Below are positions 43,623 through 52,982 of a DNA stretch of 64,000 bases, piece after piece. Within the stretch, counting starts at the first letter, position 1. Each line of letters opens with the position of its first letter. The stretch covers positions 88,348-152,347 of the forward strand of contig JAFDVW010000019.1 of assembly GCA_018268755.1 (NCBI GenBank), given 5' to 3'. The notes under the pieces were generated by a model. That model saw nothing but the letters and a program-made list of their open reading frames with translations. It was not told the DNA's origin and did no database searches. Position numbers and translations under genes: made by a program. Source of the stretch: Acidobacteriota bacterium (lineage in GTDB: Bacteria > Acidobacteriota > Terriglobia > Terriglobales > Acidobacteriaceae).

Positions 43623-45851
43623 TCAATTCTTTTGCACCGCCGCATCTTGTACGCAGCGGAAACCCAGGGTGGCGGCGCGGTCTTTGCTGGGCGCCATCAG
43701 CAACAACTTCCCATGCTGATCGTTGTGATAGGCGGGAGGAAAATACCACAGCGAACCCTGCGGGCGGTAGTAGCTGCCGCCGCGCACAATGGCGGCGCGC
43801 GTGTGCTCGTCCTCATATTCGTCGGTCCACTGCCATACGTTGCCGACCAGGTCCAACACACCAAAGGGGCTGGCGCCCCGCGGGTGGGCATCCACATCGT
43901 CGGGGCCGCGCAGTGTACGGCCTTTCTCGGCGACCGGTACGGCGTCTTCATTCCACGCATTTCCCCAGGGAAAAGCGCGGCCATCCGTCCCCTGTGCGGC
44001 GTATTGCCACTCCCACTCGCGGGGCAGGCGCTTCCCTGCCCAGGCCGCGTAGGCGCGGGCATCTTCCAGCGACACCCAGGTCACGGGTTTGTTGCTCCAA
44101 CCGGCGGGATAGGCGCCGTTTTGCCAGTCGCGCAAAAAGTTGCCGCCGTCTTTGGGACGATAATGTGTGGCGTCGAGAAACTTTTTGAACTGGGCGTTGG
44201 TGACGGGGTATTTATCAATGAAGAACTCATCGATCTGCAGGACGTGCGAGTGGTGGGTGCGCGGAGAATCTTCCCAGGGATACTGCACATCGACGCCAAT
44301 ATCGTTATGCTCTTCCCCCCGCTCAAGTTCGATGCCATTGATTTTGAAGAGAAACTTTCCCGCCGGGATGCGCACCATGCCTTCCGGCGCCGTGGAAGCT
44401 GGTTGCGTCCTCGGGACCTCCTTTACTTGCTGTAGCAGCGGTTTCCATTCATTGGAATAGCTGCTGAGCGGGCGCGCGGAAATATGTTTCATCGCTGCCA
44501 GCAGCGAGGTGAGTTTGGCATCGGGAGAGCGGGTAGCGAATACGGCGGCAAAGCCGTTGGCTTCGATGGGAAAACTCAGGAAGAGGTCGCCGCCCTCGGG
44601 CTCTGGGGTAAGCTCCGCGCCGTTCCACAAATCGAAGTAACGCACGCCGGACTGCGCGGGCAGACGCATCTGGCGGCCATCCACGTTGTATTGGCTGCGG
44701 TTGACGATCGTCCAGAGGGTTTCCTCTCCCTTCGGCCAGCGGCTGGCGTGGATACTGTGCTGTTCCATCCAGTCGAAGGGCTTCCAATCCGGAGAGACCA
44801 GGAAGGCAGCATAGGCGCGCTCAATGGTCGCCATGCGGCGCAGCGCCTCGGCATCGCGCGGCGTAATGCCGTTCCAGATGCCCCAGACATTTTCCCAAGT
44901 CTCATAGCCCACGCCGTTGAAGAAAGCGAACTGCAGATTGTCGATCTTAGAGCGCGCCCAGCGGTCGCAGACGTTCACCATGTGGCGGGTCTCCAGCCAC
45001 TTGTACAGGCTTACCCAGGGCACGCGGGGAAACTCCCAGTAGCCCCACGTCATATTGTTCCAGGCCAGGGCTTCCAGCGCGGGACCGCTTTCCGGCTGCA
45101 GGGCGAGAGGATGGCCCAGCGCGTCCGAAGCGAGGCGAAAGGTTCGTGGCAGACCGCGGAGGGTATCGCCGTTCACCCCGTCCGCCCCAATCTCCGCCAT
45201 AAGGCGAGCGGTGGCTTCCGCGTTGGGCAGGCCGGGATCATGGGTGCCCTGGTCCCAGGGCATGAAGGGAAAGAACACTTTCACGTTGCGGCGATGAAAA
45301 TCAGCCACCATCTGCTTCACGCCGGCAATGCCGCCGGGCAGGGCGCGCAGATGATCGTACTGGTTGCGATTGTCGATGCCAATGTTGGGGTAAGTGTGCC
45401 AGAGGAGGACGGAATCAATGCCGCCGTAGCGCTTCTCGAGATCGTCCAGATAGCGGTCCACGGTGTACTTCCCAGCGCCCGGATCGTAAAGATAGCGGTC
45501 CTCCAGCATGACCTGGGGTTGAAGGAAGCTGGATTGCGTCCACAGTAATTCGGGACGGCGGTATTCGGCGTCGGAGTAGCCGATACGGATACGCGCTTCC
45601 TCGCGCCAGTGGGTGATGTCCTTGCGCCAGGATTCGATGTCTTCCCGGGTACAGGGCCTTTCCCCGCTGAACTCCCACCAGGGATGCACCACGCTCAGGC
45701 AGGGGGGTGGGGGAATCTGCTGTCCCTTGGGCGGATAGTGGGTATCCTGGGCCAAGGAGAGGACAGGCAGCAATACCAGCGCCGCGATCCGCGGCAGCAA
45801 GAGCACGGATCTGCTCTCCCGCAGAAGCCCAGGCATAAATACAAGCGACAT
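43623..45851 (-). CDS. Secreted fusion: glycosidase-like barrel plus FGE/sulfatase-modifying-factor domain
   Basis: About 742 aa with a signal peptide (cleavage after LSLAQ). Residues about 50-430 look like a (beta/alpha)8 glycosidase-like region (GGIDSVLLWHTYPNIG, FFPFMPWDQGTHDPG, GADGVNGDTL). A beta-sandwich follows. The last 270 residues are a formylglycine-generating-enzyme-like fold (MVRIPAGKFLF, FFIDKYPVTNAQFKKF, LPREWEWQYAAQGTDGRAFPWGN, VGNVWQWTDEYED, VRGGSYYR, TLGFRCV). The active-site cysteine pair of true FGE is not seen, so this half is probably a carbohydrate- or protein-binding domain. It lies 7 bp after the GH2 gene in a three-gene unit. Confidence 0.8.
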   Translation of the reverse strand: MSLVFMPGLLRESRSVLLLPRIAALVLLPVLSLAQDTHYPPKGQQIPPPPCLSVVHPWWEFSGERPCTREDIESWRKDITHWREEARIRIGYSDAEYRRPELLWTQSSFLQPQVMLEDRYLYDPGAGKYTVDRYLDDLEKRYGGIDSVLLWHTYPNIGIDNRNQYDHLRALPGGIAGVKQMVADFHRRNVKVFFPFMPWDQGTHDPGLPNAEATARLMAEIGADGVNGDTLRGLPRTFRLASDALGHPLALQPESGPALEALAWNNMTWGYWEFPRVPWVSLYKWLETRHMVNVCDRWARSKIDNLQFAFFNGVGYETWENVWGIWNGITPRDAEALRRMATIERAYAAFLVSPDWKPFDWMEQHSIHASRWPKGEETLWTIVNRSQYNVDGRQMRLPAQSGVRYFDLWNGAELTPEPEGGDLFLSFPIEANGFAAVFATRSPDAKLTSLLAAMKHISARPLSSYSNEWKPLLQQVKEVPRTQPASTAPEGMVRIPAGKFLFKINGIELERGEEHNDIGVDVQYPWEDSPRTHHSHVLQIDEFFIDKYPVTNAQFKKFLDATHYRPKDGGNFLRDWQNGAYPAGWSNKPVTWVSLEDARAYAAWAGKRLPREWEWQYAAQGTDGRAFPWGNAWNEDAVPVAEKGRTLRGPDDVDAHPRGASPFGVLDLVGNVWQWTDEYEDEHTRAAIVRGGSYYRPQGSLWYFPPAYHNDQHGKLLLMAPSKDRAATLGFRCVQDAAVQKN

Positions 45852-45858
45852 CGCTCCG

Positions 45859-48192
45859 CTACTTGGCGGCCCGTTCCGCCGTGATGGCGAAGATGGCCAG
45901 GGGCGACTGCCCGGCATGCAGCTTGCATTGCACTTTGGCAAGCTTCTGCCCTTCCACGGGGATCGACCACAGAAGAACGCGGTAACGCTCGCGAGCGCGG
46001 TCTTTTATGTATTCCAGTGCCGGCTGGGCTGCGGTGGCAATCGGGTTGATGCGGGTAGCGCCGGAAACTCGGTTGGCCTGGGCAACTTCAATGCCATGGC
46101 GTACCGGCAACGACTGCACCCGGCGATTGGCAAAGTGCAGGGTGTAGGTAGCCGCCGTCTCGCCATAGGCCCCCACGATCGGGAAGCCCTGCGGGAGACT
46201 GACCTGCCCCAGAATATGCAAACGAGTGCAAGCCGCATCCACGGGAATGGTGATCTCGGAAACTTCCTGGGTCAGCACCAGCGGATGGACGCATCCGTCT
46301 ATGACCGGTGAAGTAAACTTCACGCCGGCAATGTCCACGTTGGGCTGCGACCACAGCTCAAACTTCTTGCCGGTGCGCTCCCACTGATTGCGCACCATCC
46401 TATGTTCGGACCAATACTTTGCCAAGCCGGCTTCGAACGCGGCCCAGGACTTCTTGCCCTCCGGAGATTCCGCGAGCGCCTGCAGGTCCACCTGCTGAAA
46501 GCTGCTGCCGGCGGAGAAAGGAACGGCGCGCAGCGGCAGTACGGTGGCGTGATCGGACGCGGGAGGTAGAGGAATTTCAGCCCGGCCGGCAAAGAGTGCC
46601 GCCAGACGCGAATAAATGGGCTCGCTGATCTGCCGGTCTTCCGTCACCGCGCCCGAGGCCAGGATGAAATCTTTCATCGACCAATCTTTGCGATTGAACT
46701 CGGGCATATCATTCCAGCTCCAGAACATATGCCCGGCCAGCTTTTTATCTTCGACCAACTTCAGCACGGTGTCGAAATTGCGTTCATAGAAAATGGAGGT
46801 CCGGCCGGCGACCTCCCAGCCCCATTCGGTGAAGGTGAGCGGTTTTTCCTGGCCAAAAGCTTTGCTCAGCTTCTCAAATTTATCTTCGCCGTAGTCGTAG
46901 GCATGCCAGTCATAGAAGTCGAGGCCGGAGTCATCAAACATTTTCTTGACGTCCGGCAGCTCGCCATAGTGGTGCGCGGTGGAAACCGGGCGATAGATAG
47001 GGTCGAGACGATTGCACAAGGCTTTGCCGGCGCGCAGATAGTCGACGGTGAAATTGCACTCGTTGCCCAGCAGCCAGAACATGACGGAGGGAGCATTCCA
47101 GTCGCGCCGCACCGTGGCTTCCATGATTTTGAGGCCAAGCTCGATTTGCGCCGGGTCCATCTTGCGCAGGTCCATGTTCCAGAAACCGGGTTCCGCGCTG
47201 ACCAGCAGGCCAATTTCGTCCGCCAGCTCGACGATGCGCCGATCATGCGGATAGTGCACCAGGCGCACGAAATTGCAGCCCGAGGCCTTGATCATGCGCA
47301 TGTCTTTTTCCTGCTGCGCCCGGGTCAGGGTGAAACCCTGGTCCTTCCACATATCGTGGCGGCAATAGCCGTTAAGGATGATGGGCTCGCCGTTCAGGAA
47401 GAATTGTGATCCCCGAATTGCCACGTCGCGGAAGCCGACACGGTACTGCCAGGCATCGCTGCCGGCATCGGTCTTGAGTGTCGCAACCAGGCGATAAAGA
47501 TTCGGGTCGTCCGGAGCCCAGAGCGCCGGATCTTTGACTTCGAAGGTCAGCTCGGCCTGGTTTGCTCCCGCCTTCAACTGCAGCGAGCTGTTCGCCCGCG
47601 CCACTTCGGTGACGCCATGATAGAGCGCCAAGGTACATTGCCCCGTACCAGCCGCCTGGGCAGAGATAGAAATCTGCGTCTTACAGGAAGCCGAAGCATA
47701 ATCCTTGCTCAGGGTATAGCCGAAGCGCACGTTGTCGATGAACGCGCTGGGGCGGAGTTCGACGTAGACATTGCGAATGATGCCGCCGTAGGTTTCCCAG
47801 CCTGGGGTCACGCAGTGCGCCAATTCTGTTTTTCCGCTGCCATCAGGAGCAGGGCTGGCGTCGGCGATGGCGACCTCAACAAGATTGCGGCCTTCCTGCG
47901 CGTAGGGAGTAAAGTCGAACTCCTGCGGCACATAGGGGATCATGGCGCCGAGATCGTGGCCGTTGACGGAAACGCGTCCGTAATAGGTGATGGCTTCGAA
48001 GTGAATAAAGGTGCGCTGCCCGGCGCTCAAACGCGGCAGCAGAAAACTCTTCTTCAGCTGATAGTAGCCGGTGGGGCGAAGCGAGGAGGGTACAGAAACC
48101 ACATCCACGAGCTTGTTATGGATGTAGCGCTCCCAATCTCCATTCAAGTCGACAACAGAGCGTTGCCGTTCGGCCAAGTCGGTATATGCCAT
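45859..48192 (-). CDS. GH2 beta-glycosidase without signal peptide
   Basis: A 777-aa GH2 protein: sugar-binding jelly roll (GYYQLKKSFLLPRL), Ig-like domain, barrel with acid/base Glu in LLGNECN and nucleophile Glu in TFTEWGW, and a C-terminal beta domain. It is clearly paralogous to the Tat-exported gene just upstream (shared KDQGFTLTR, GCNFVRLVHYPHDR, MFWSW.DMPEF). Its N-terminus begins directly at the sugar-binding domain (MAYTDLAERQRS), so it should be cytoplasmic. It probably acts on imported oligosaccharides; beta-galactosidase or beta-glucuronidase are options. Confidence 0.88.
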   Translation of the reverse strand: MAYTDLAERQRSVVDLNGDWERYIHNKLVDVVSVPSSLRPTGYYQLKKSFLLPRLSAGQRTFIHFEAITYYGRVSVNGHDLGAMIPYVPQEFDFTPYAQEGRNLVEVAIADASPAPDGSGKTELAHCVTPGWETYGGIIRNVYVELRPSAFIDNVRFGYTLSKDYASASCKTQISISAQAAGTGQCTLALYHGVTEVARANSSLQLKAGANQAELTFEVKDPALWAPDDPNLYRLVATLKTDAGSDAWQYRVGFRDVAIRGSQFFLNGEPIILNGYCRHDMWKDQGFTLTRAQQEKDMRMIKASGCNFVRLVHYPHDRRIVELADEIGLLVSAEPGFWNMDLRKMDPAQIELGLKIMEATVRRDWNAPSVMFWLLGNECNFTVDYLRAGKALCNRLDPIYRPVSTAHHYGELPDVKKMFDDSGLDFYDWHAYDYGEDKFEKLSKAFGQEKPLTFTEWGWEVAGRTSIFYERNFDTVLKLVEDKKLAGHMFWSWNDMPEFNRKDWSMKDFILASGAVTEDRQISEPIYSRLAALFAGRAEIPLPPASDHATVLPLRAVPFSAGSSFQQVDLQALAESPEGKKSWAAFEAGLAKYWSEHRMVRNQWERTGKKFELWSQPNVDIAGVKFTSPVIDGCVHPLVLTQEVSEITIPVDAACTRLHILGQVSLPQGFPIVGAYGETAATYTLHFANRRVQSLPVRHGIEVAQANRVSGATRINPIATAAQPALEYIKDRARERYRVLLWSIPVEGQKLAKVQCKLHAGQSPLAIFAITAERAAK

Positions 48193-48255
48193 GAGTTCCC
48201 CGTATCTATCTAAGATTTCTCTTCCCCAAACGCTTCCATCCAGACATCAGCAGAA

Positions 48256-50682
48256 TCAAAGTTGCTCCGCCGTCACCGCGAATATGGCCAATGAGGGCTG
48301 CTCTCCGTTTAACTGGCAACGGATGCTGGTAAGTTTGGACCCTCCGGCCGGCAGGGAGAGCAACTGGACCTGGTAGCGCTCGCGCACCGAGTCTTTTACA
48401 TAAGTAAGAGCGCGCTGCGATTCGGTGGCCAGAGGATCAATCCGCGAAGCCTTATGCACCAGGTTGGCCTGCACCACTTCATAGCCGTTGCGCAGCGGCA
48501 CTTCCTGCTTTTTGCCGTTGGCAAATTGCAGGGTATAACTTCCCACCACTTCGCCGTCCTTGCCGCCCGTGGGGAAGCCGCCGCCGAAGGTCACTTGCCC
48601 CAGGATGTGCACGCGCTCGCAGGCCAGATTCACCGGGATGGTCACTTCCGGGGATTCCGGAGTGAGGACGATGGGGCGGGCATGCCCGTGGATCGCCGGG
48701 ATCTGGAAGCCAACTCCCGCCACCGCGAGGGGGTTGTTCTGCCACAATTGGAAGCGCCCGCCGCTTTCCTTCCAGTGTCCGCGGGGAATGTCGTCGGAGA
48801 CATCCAAGGCCCATCCTTCCTGCACGGACCAGTACTTTCTCATGCGCTTTTCGAAGTTCGACCAGGCCCGCTCGCCGGAGGGTCCCTCCACCAGAGATTG
48901 CAGATCGAGGGGCTGAAACTTGTTCTTCTTCGACCAAGGGGCCCAACGCAGAGGCACCAGCTCGGGCTGCTCGGAATAGGACGCGCCTTCGTGGGCGCGC
49001 AACTGGAACAGACGCTCCAGCTCCATCCACACCAAATGACGCGGCTCGCGCCCTTCGGTGACCACGCCGGACTCGAGAATACCGTCACGCATCTCGGCAT
49101 CGATGCGGCTGAACTCCGGCATGTCCTGCCAGGACCAGAACATGTGCCCGGCCAGCGTGCCGGCCTGCGCCATCTCGATCAGGCGATCGACCGAGCCTTT
49201 CATCACTTTTTCCGTCTGGCCGATTCCCTTCCCACCCCACTCGGAGAAGGTGAGGGGCTTACTGGGGCCGTCGAATTCCGCTTCCGCGGTAAAGTCATCG
49301 ACGTTATAGGTGTAGGGATGCTGGTCATAAAAATCCATGCCGGCGCCGTCAAACAATGGCTTGGCTTTCTTGCGATTCGTATCGTTGGCGACGGAAACCA
49401 GGCGCGCGATGGGATCAAGTTTGCGGCAACGTTCTTTTCCTACGCGCATGGTTTCTTCGGTCAAGTCGCATTCATTGGATAAGAACCAGATGATGACCGA
49501 GGGAGAGTTCCAATCCCGCTTGATCGTTTCATCCAGCAGGTGGTAACCCAATTCGATTTCACTTTTTGGGATGGTGGCAAAATCCACCTGCCAATATCCG
49601 GGCTCTTCACTCACCATCAAACCCAGCTCATCGGCGAGTTCAACGATATGGCGATCATGCGGATAATGCACCAGGCGCACGAAGTTGCACCCCAGGGCCT
49701 TGATCATGCGCATGTCCTGCTCCTGCTGGCCGCGGGTCAGCGTAAAACCCTGGTCCTTCCACATATCGTGACGGCATACGCCGTTAAGGATGACTTTCTT
49801 TCCGTTTAAGCGAAATTCGGTGCCCTCGGTTTTGAACTCACGGAATCCGGTGCGGCAGGACCACTCGTAGTGGGCGCCGTCGCTTTGCAGGGTCGTTACC
49901 AGGTCATAGAGATGCGGCTCCTCGGGCGACCACAGGGAGGGATCTTTCACTTCAAACTTCAGTTCGGCCTGGGTGTCTCCGGCCTGCAGCGTGACATTCG
50001 ATCCGGCCCGGGCCACCTCCGCCGCGCCCCGCTTCAGCACTACATCCACGCGGCCACTGCCCGCTTTCGCGCTGGAGAGGTAGGCTTTGACTTGGCAGCT
50101 GGCCTGGCCATAATCCGCGCTGAGCTGATAGGCCAGGCTTACGTTCTGAATAAATGCGCTGGGGCGGATATCCACCCAGACATCGCGGATGATGCCTCCG
50201 TAAGCTTCCCATCCGGGATTGATTCCGATATGCAAATCGTCTTTGCCCCCGCCATCGGCAAAGGGCACCAGGTCGGAAATTTCCAGTGCAATTTTGTTCT
50301 CCCCCTCCTGGGCGATGGAGGTGATTTCAAATTCGTGGGGAACGTAGGAGTTCAGATTGCCCAATTTCGTGCCATTGACGCTCAGGCGTCCCGAGTAGGT
50401 GATGGCTTCAAAGTGCACGAAGGCGCGCTGCCCCGCCTGCAAGCGCGGCAACAGAAAACTCCGTTTCAGGCTGTAAAGGCCAATGGGGGAGAGCGAAGAT
50501 GGGACCGTAATTTTGTCGTAAAGCTGATTGTCGATAAGGAGGTCCCACTGACCATTGAGCTGCACCCGGGAATGGGAAGAAGCCGGCGAGGAAGAAGTGT
50601 CCGAGGCATGGGCGAGCGCCGGGACGGCCGGCACCAGCACCGTCGCGCTCAGTGTGGTCAGAAAATTACGGCGATTGATCAT
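48256..50682 (-). CDS. Tat-exported GH2 beta-glycosidase
   Basis: An 808-aa protein. A twin-arginine signal (MINRRNFLTTLSATVLVPAVP) is followed by the same GH2 architecture as its downstream paralogue. The acid/base position reads WFLSNECD and the nucleophile TFSEWGG. It heads the unit GH2-GH2-fusion gene, which begins at a CGGAAT operator shared with the divergent GH28 gene. Co-regulation with a polygalacturonase suggests a pectin side chain as substrate. Confidence 0.9.
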   Translation of the reverse strand: MINRRNFLTTLSATVLVPAVPALAHASDTSSSPASSHSRVQLNGQWDLLIDNQLYDKITVPSSLSPIGLYSLKRSFLLPRLQAGQRAFVHFEAITYSGRLSVNGTKLGNLNSYVPHEFEITSIAQEGENKIALEISDLVPFADGGGKDDLHIGINPGWEAYGGIIRDVWVDIRPSAFIQNVSLAYQLSADYGQASCQVKAYLSSAKAGSGRVDVVLKRGAAEVARAGSNVTLQAGDTQAELKFEVKDPSLWSPEEPHLYDLVTTLQSDGAHYEWSCRTGFREFKTEGTEFRLNGKKVILNGVCRHDMWKDQGFTLTRGQQEQDMRMIKALGCNFVRLVHYPHDRHIVELADELGLMVSEEPGYWQVDFATIPKSEIELGYHLLDETIKRDWNSPSVIIWFLSNECDLTEETMRVGKERCRKLDPIARLVSVANDTNRKKAKPLFDGAGMDFYDQHPYTYNVDDFTAEAEFDGPSKPLTFSEWGGKGIGQTEKVMKGSVDRLIEMAQAGTLAGHMFWSWQDMPEFSRIDAEMRDGILESGVVTEGREPRHLVWMELERLFQLRAHEGASYSEQPELVPLRWAPWSKKNKFQPLDLQSLVEGPSGERAWSNFEKRMRKYWSVQEGWALDVSDDIPRGHWKESGGRFQLWQNNPLAVAGVGFQIPAIHGHARPIVLTPESPEVTIPVNLACERVHILGQVTFGGGFPTGGKDGEVVGSYTLQFANGKKQEVPLRNGYEVVQANLVHKASRIDPLATESQRALTYVKDSVRERYQVQLLSLPAGGSKLTSIRCQLNGEQPSLAIFAVTAEQL

Positions 50683-50749
50683 TCGGATCTCTCCCTCAGT
50701 CGCGTCCCCAAGAAGATGACAGGAAGCCAGGCAAAATTAGTACCTTGAG

Positions 50750-50850
50750 GTTCTAGCATGGCCTCGCCGTCGTGGCAAGTTTTTTCGGAATGCATTCCGC
50801 ATTTTTATTTAAAATCAAAAGCACTGGCTCCGGCTTTCCGTCTTTATAAT
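50750..50850. promoter_or_regulatory. Shared operator region for GH2 unit and GH28
   Basis: Operator TTCGGAATGCATTCCGCA (50784-50801). Leftward: 5 bp, TTGCCA (50778-50773), a 17-bp spacer and TAGAAC (50755-50750) into the GH2 gene. Rightward: a consensus -10 TATAAT (50845-50850) leads to the GH28 gene, with the operator centred about 64 bp before the predicted start. Confidence 0.8.
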
Positions 50851-50872
50851 TGCCCCCGAAAGAGGCGCTCTC

Positions 50873-52486
50873 ATGCATAGTTTTCGTAGAGACTTTCTAA
50901 AATTACTCAGCGGTGGACTGGGCGGCGCGGCGGCCACCACCATGATTTCTCCCGGGGCCCAGGCACAAACCACGGCGCCTGTTCCGGGTGGGATGGGCAG
51001 TTCTTATGACGTCCGTAAATTCGGCGCGACCGGCAACGGCACCACGCTTGATACCCCGGCCATCAATGAGGCGATCTCCGCCGCAGCGCAGGCCGGTGGG
51101 GGCACCGTCTACTTCCCGGCGGGGACCTATGCCTGTTATTCCATCCGACTGAAAAGCCAGGTTGCGCTTTATCTCGACCAGGGGGCCACCATTCTGGCGG
51201 CGAGCACACCCATGGAAGGGACCAGCCAGGGCTATGACCCGGCCGAATCCAACCACCCCTGGGAAAGCTATCAGGACTTTGGCCACAATCACTGGCACAA
51301 CAGCCTGATCTGGGGCGAGAATATTCACGACTTCGCCATCCTCGGCCCCGGCTTGATCTGGGGAAAGGGTCTCAGCGACGGATTCGGCAATCCTAAACAA
51401 TTGCGCGCGGAGCTGCCTGGAGTGGGCAACAAAGCCATCGCGTTGAAGAATTGCCACAATGTCATTCTGCGCGATTTTTCTATTCTGCAAGGCGGGCACT
51501 TCGGCATCCTGGCCACCGGCGTCGACAATTTCACCATCGACAATCTGAAGATCGACACCAACCGCGACGGCATCGACATCGATTGCTGCCGCAACGTGCG
51601 CGTCTCCAACACCACGGTGAACTCGCCCTATGACGATGGCATCTGTCCGAAAAGTTCTTTTGCTTTGGGATATCCGCGATCCACGGAAAACCTGACTATT
51701 AGCAACTGCTATGTGACCGGCGACTACGAAATCGGCACGCTGCTGGATGGCACTTTCAAGCGCTTCGGCCCCAAGCTGAAAATGCCCTGCGGACGCATCA
51801 AGTGTGGGACGGAATCGAACGGCGGGTTCAAGAACATCACCATTTCCAACTGCGTATTTGAGAGTTGCCGCGGTCTGGCTCTCGAAACCGTGGATGGGGC
51901 GCTGCTGGAAGACATTACGTTTGTCGGCGTCACCATGCGCGACATTCGCGACTCGCCCATCTTCCTGCGGCTGGGTGCGCGCATGCGCGGCCCCAAGGAC
52001 ATTCCCATCGGAAGCCTGAAGCGGGTGCTCATCAGCAATGTGTCGGTCTACAGCGCGGGAGCCGAGGTGCCTTCTTCCCTGAACGGAATTCCCGGCCACG
52101 CGGTGGAAGACATTAAAATCAGCGACGTCTATGTGCACCATCTGGGGGGAGGCACGGTGCAGATGGCGGCACTAGATCCTCCGGAGAATGAAGCCAAGTA
52201 CCCCGAGCCCTCGATGTTCGGCACTTTACCGGCGCAGGGCTTCTTCGTTCGTCATGCCCGGAACGTAGAGTTCAGCAATGTGGAAATTGCCAGCGAAAAG
52301 CCGGATGCGCGGCCGTTTTTCTGGCTGCGCGATGTGGAAGGAGCGGACTTTTTCCGTGTCAAAACCCCGAAAGGCCGCAGCGCACCGGCGTTCGCGCTGG
52401 ACGATGTACGCGATTTCCGCGTCTTTGCCAGCCGGGGCATCGCCGACGCCAGCCGTGAAAAGGCGGGTAAGGAAAATATCGGCTAG
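50873..52486 (+). CDS. Tat-exported GH28 polygalacturonase-like enzyme
   Basis: A 537-aa right-handed beta-helix protein with a twin-arginine signal (FRRDFLKLLSGGLGG). After the typical entry YDVRKFGATGNGTTLDTPAINEAI come GH28 motifs: NRDGIDIDCC (NTD region), SPYDDGI (DD region) and GRIKCGTES (RIK). These supply the three acidic residues and substrate Arg/Lys of the inverting mechanism. The usual His-Gly motif between DD and RIK is not obvious, so specificity may differ from endo-polygalacturonase, for example rhamnogalacturonan or exo-action. Confidence 0.88.
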   Translation: MHSFRRDFLKLLSGGLGGAAATTMISPGAQAQTTAPVPGGMGSSYDVRKFGATGNGTTLDTPAINEAISAAAQAGGGTVYFPAGTYACYSIRLKSQVALYLDQGATILAASTPMEGTSQGYDPAESNHPWESYQDFGHNHWHNSLIWGENIHDFAILGPGLIWGKGLSDGFGNPKQLRAELPGVGNKAIALKNCHNVILRDFSILQGGHFGILATGVDNFTIDNLKIDTNRDGIDIDCCRNVRVSNTTVNSPYDDGICPKSSFALGYPRSTENLTISNCYVTGDYEIGTLLDGTFKRFGPKLKMPCGRIKCGTESNGGFKNITISNCVFESCRGLALETVDGALLEDITFVGVTMRDIRDSPIFLRLGARMRGPKDIPIGSLKRVLISNVSVYSAGAEVPSSLNGIPGHAVEDIKISDVYVHHLGGGTVQMAALDPPENEAKYPEPSMFGTLPAQGFFVRHARNVEFSNVEIASEKPDARPFFWLRDVEGADFFRVKTPKGRSAPAFALDDVRDFRVFASRGIADASREKAGKENIG

Positions 52487-52515
52487 CCTCCCCGGGGGTC
52501 CCGGCTACTCGGCAG

Positions 52516-52911
52516 CTATTGGCCCGGATTGAGCGGCTGCCACAGCTCAATCTTGTTGCCATCAGGATCGTATATCCAGGCGAAGCGGCCATAGCTTTCA
52601 TCCTGGCGTTTAGGGTCGATTTGGACGCCTTGTGTAGCCAGGCGGCCGAGCAATGCATCGAGATCATCGACGATGTAGTTCACCATGAATGAGGCGGAGC
52701 TGGGCTCGAAGTATTTCGTGTTTTCCGGGAAAACGCTCCAGATCGTCATCTGCTCATTTTCAGGATTGTCTTTTTCACGCCACGGCAGCATGACACCATG
52801 GCCGCTATCGGCGAGGCCGAGATGTTTGCCATACCAGTCTTTCATTGCTTGCTGATTGGCAGACTTGAAGAAGATACCGCCGATGCCGAGAATTCGACCT
52901 TGCTGGCTCAT
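52516..52911 (-). CDS. VOC-superfamily (glyoxalase/bleomycin resistance-like) protein
   Basis: A 131-aa protein with two beta-alpha-beta-beta-beta modules. The pattern IGGIFFKSANQQAMKDWYGKHLGL and the C-terminal FAWIYDPDGNKIELWQP, with the metal-ligand Glu, are typical. Members isomerise, dioxygenate or bind small molecules with a divalent metal. It is 71 bp after the exo-glucosaminidase-type gene on the same strand, but a link to glycan use is not evident. Confidence 0.88.
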   Translation of the reverse strand: MSQQGRILGIGGIFFKSANQQAMKDWYGKHLGLADSGHGVMLPWREKDNPENEQMTIWSVFPENTKYFEPSSASFMVNYIVDDLDALLGRLATQGVQIDPKRQDESYGRFAWIYDPDGNKIELWQPLNPGQ

Positions 52912-52982
52912 GGTTGCGCTCCTGGCTAGTGATTGTACAAGGGCGCTCCCCGCCGTTAGCCCGGAGGAATTTTCTTTCTTCC

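Noticed and set aside
43623..44460. FGE-like domain considered as a true sulfatase-activating enzyme
   Set aside because: No active-site cysteine pair is visible and no sulfatase is present in the window.
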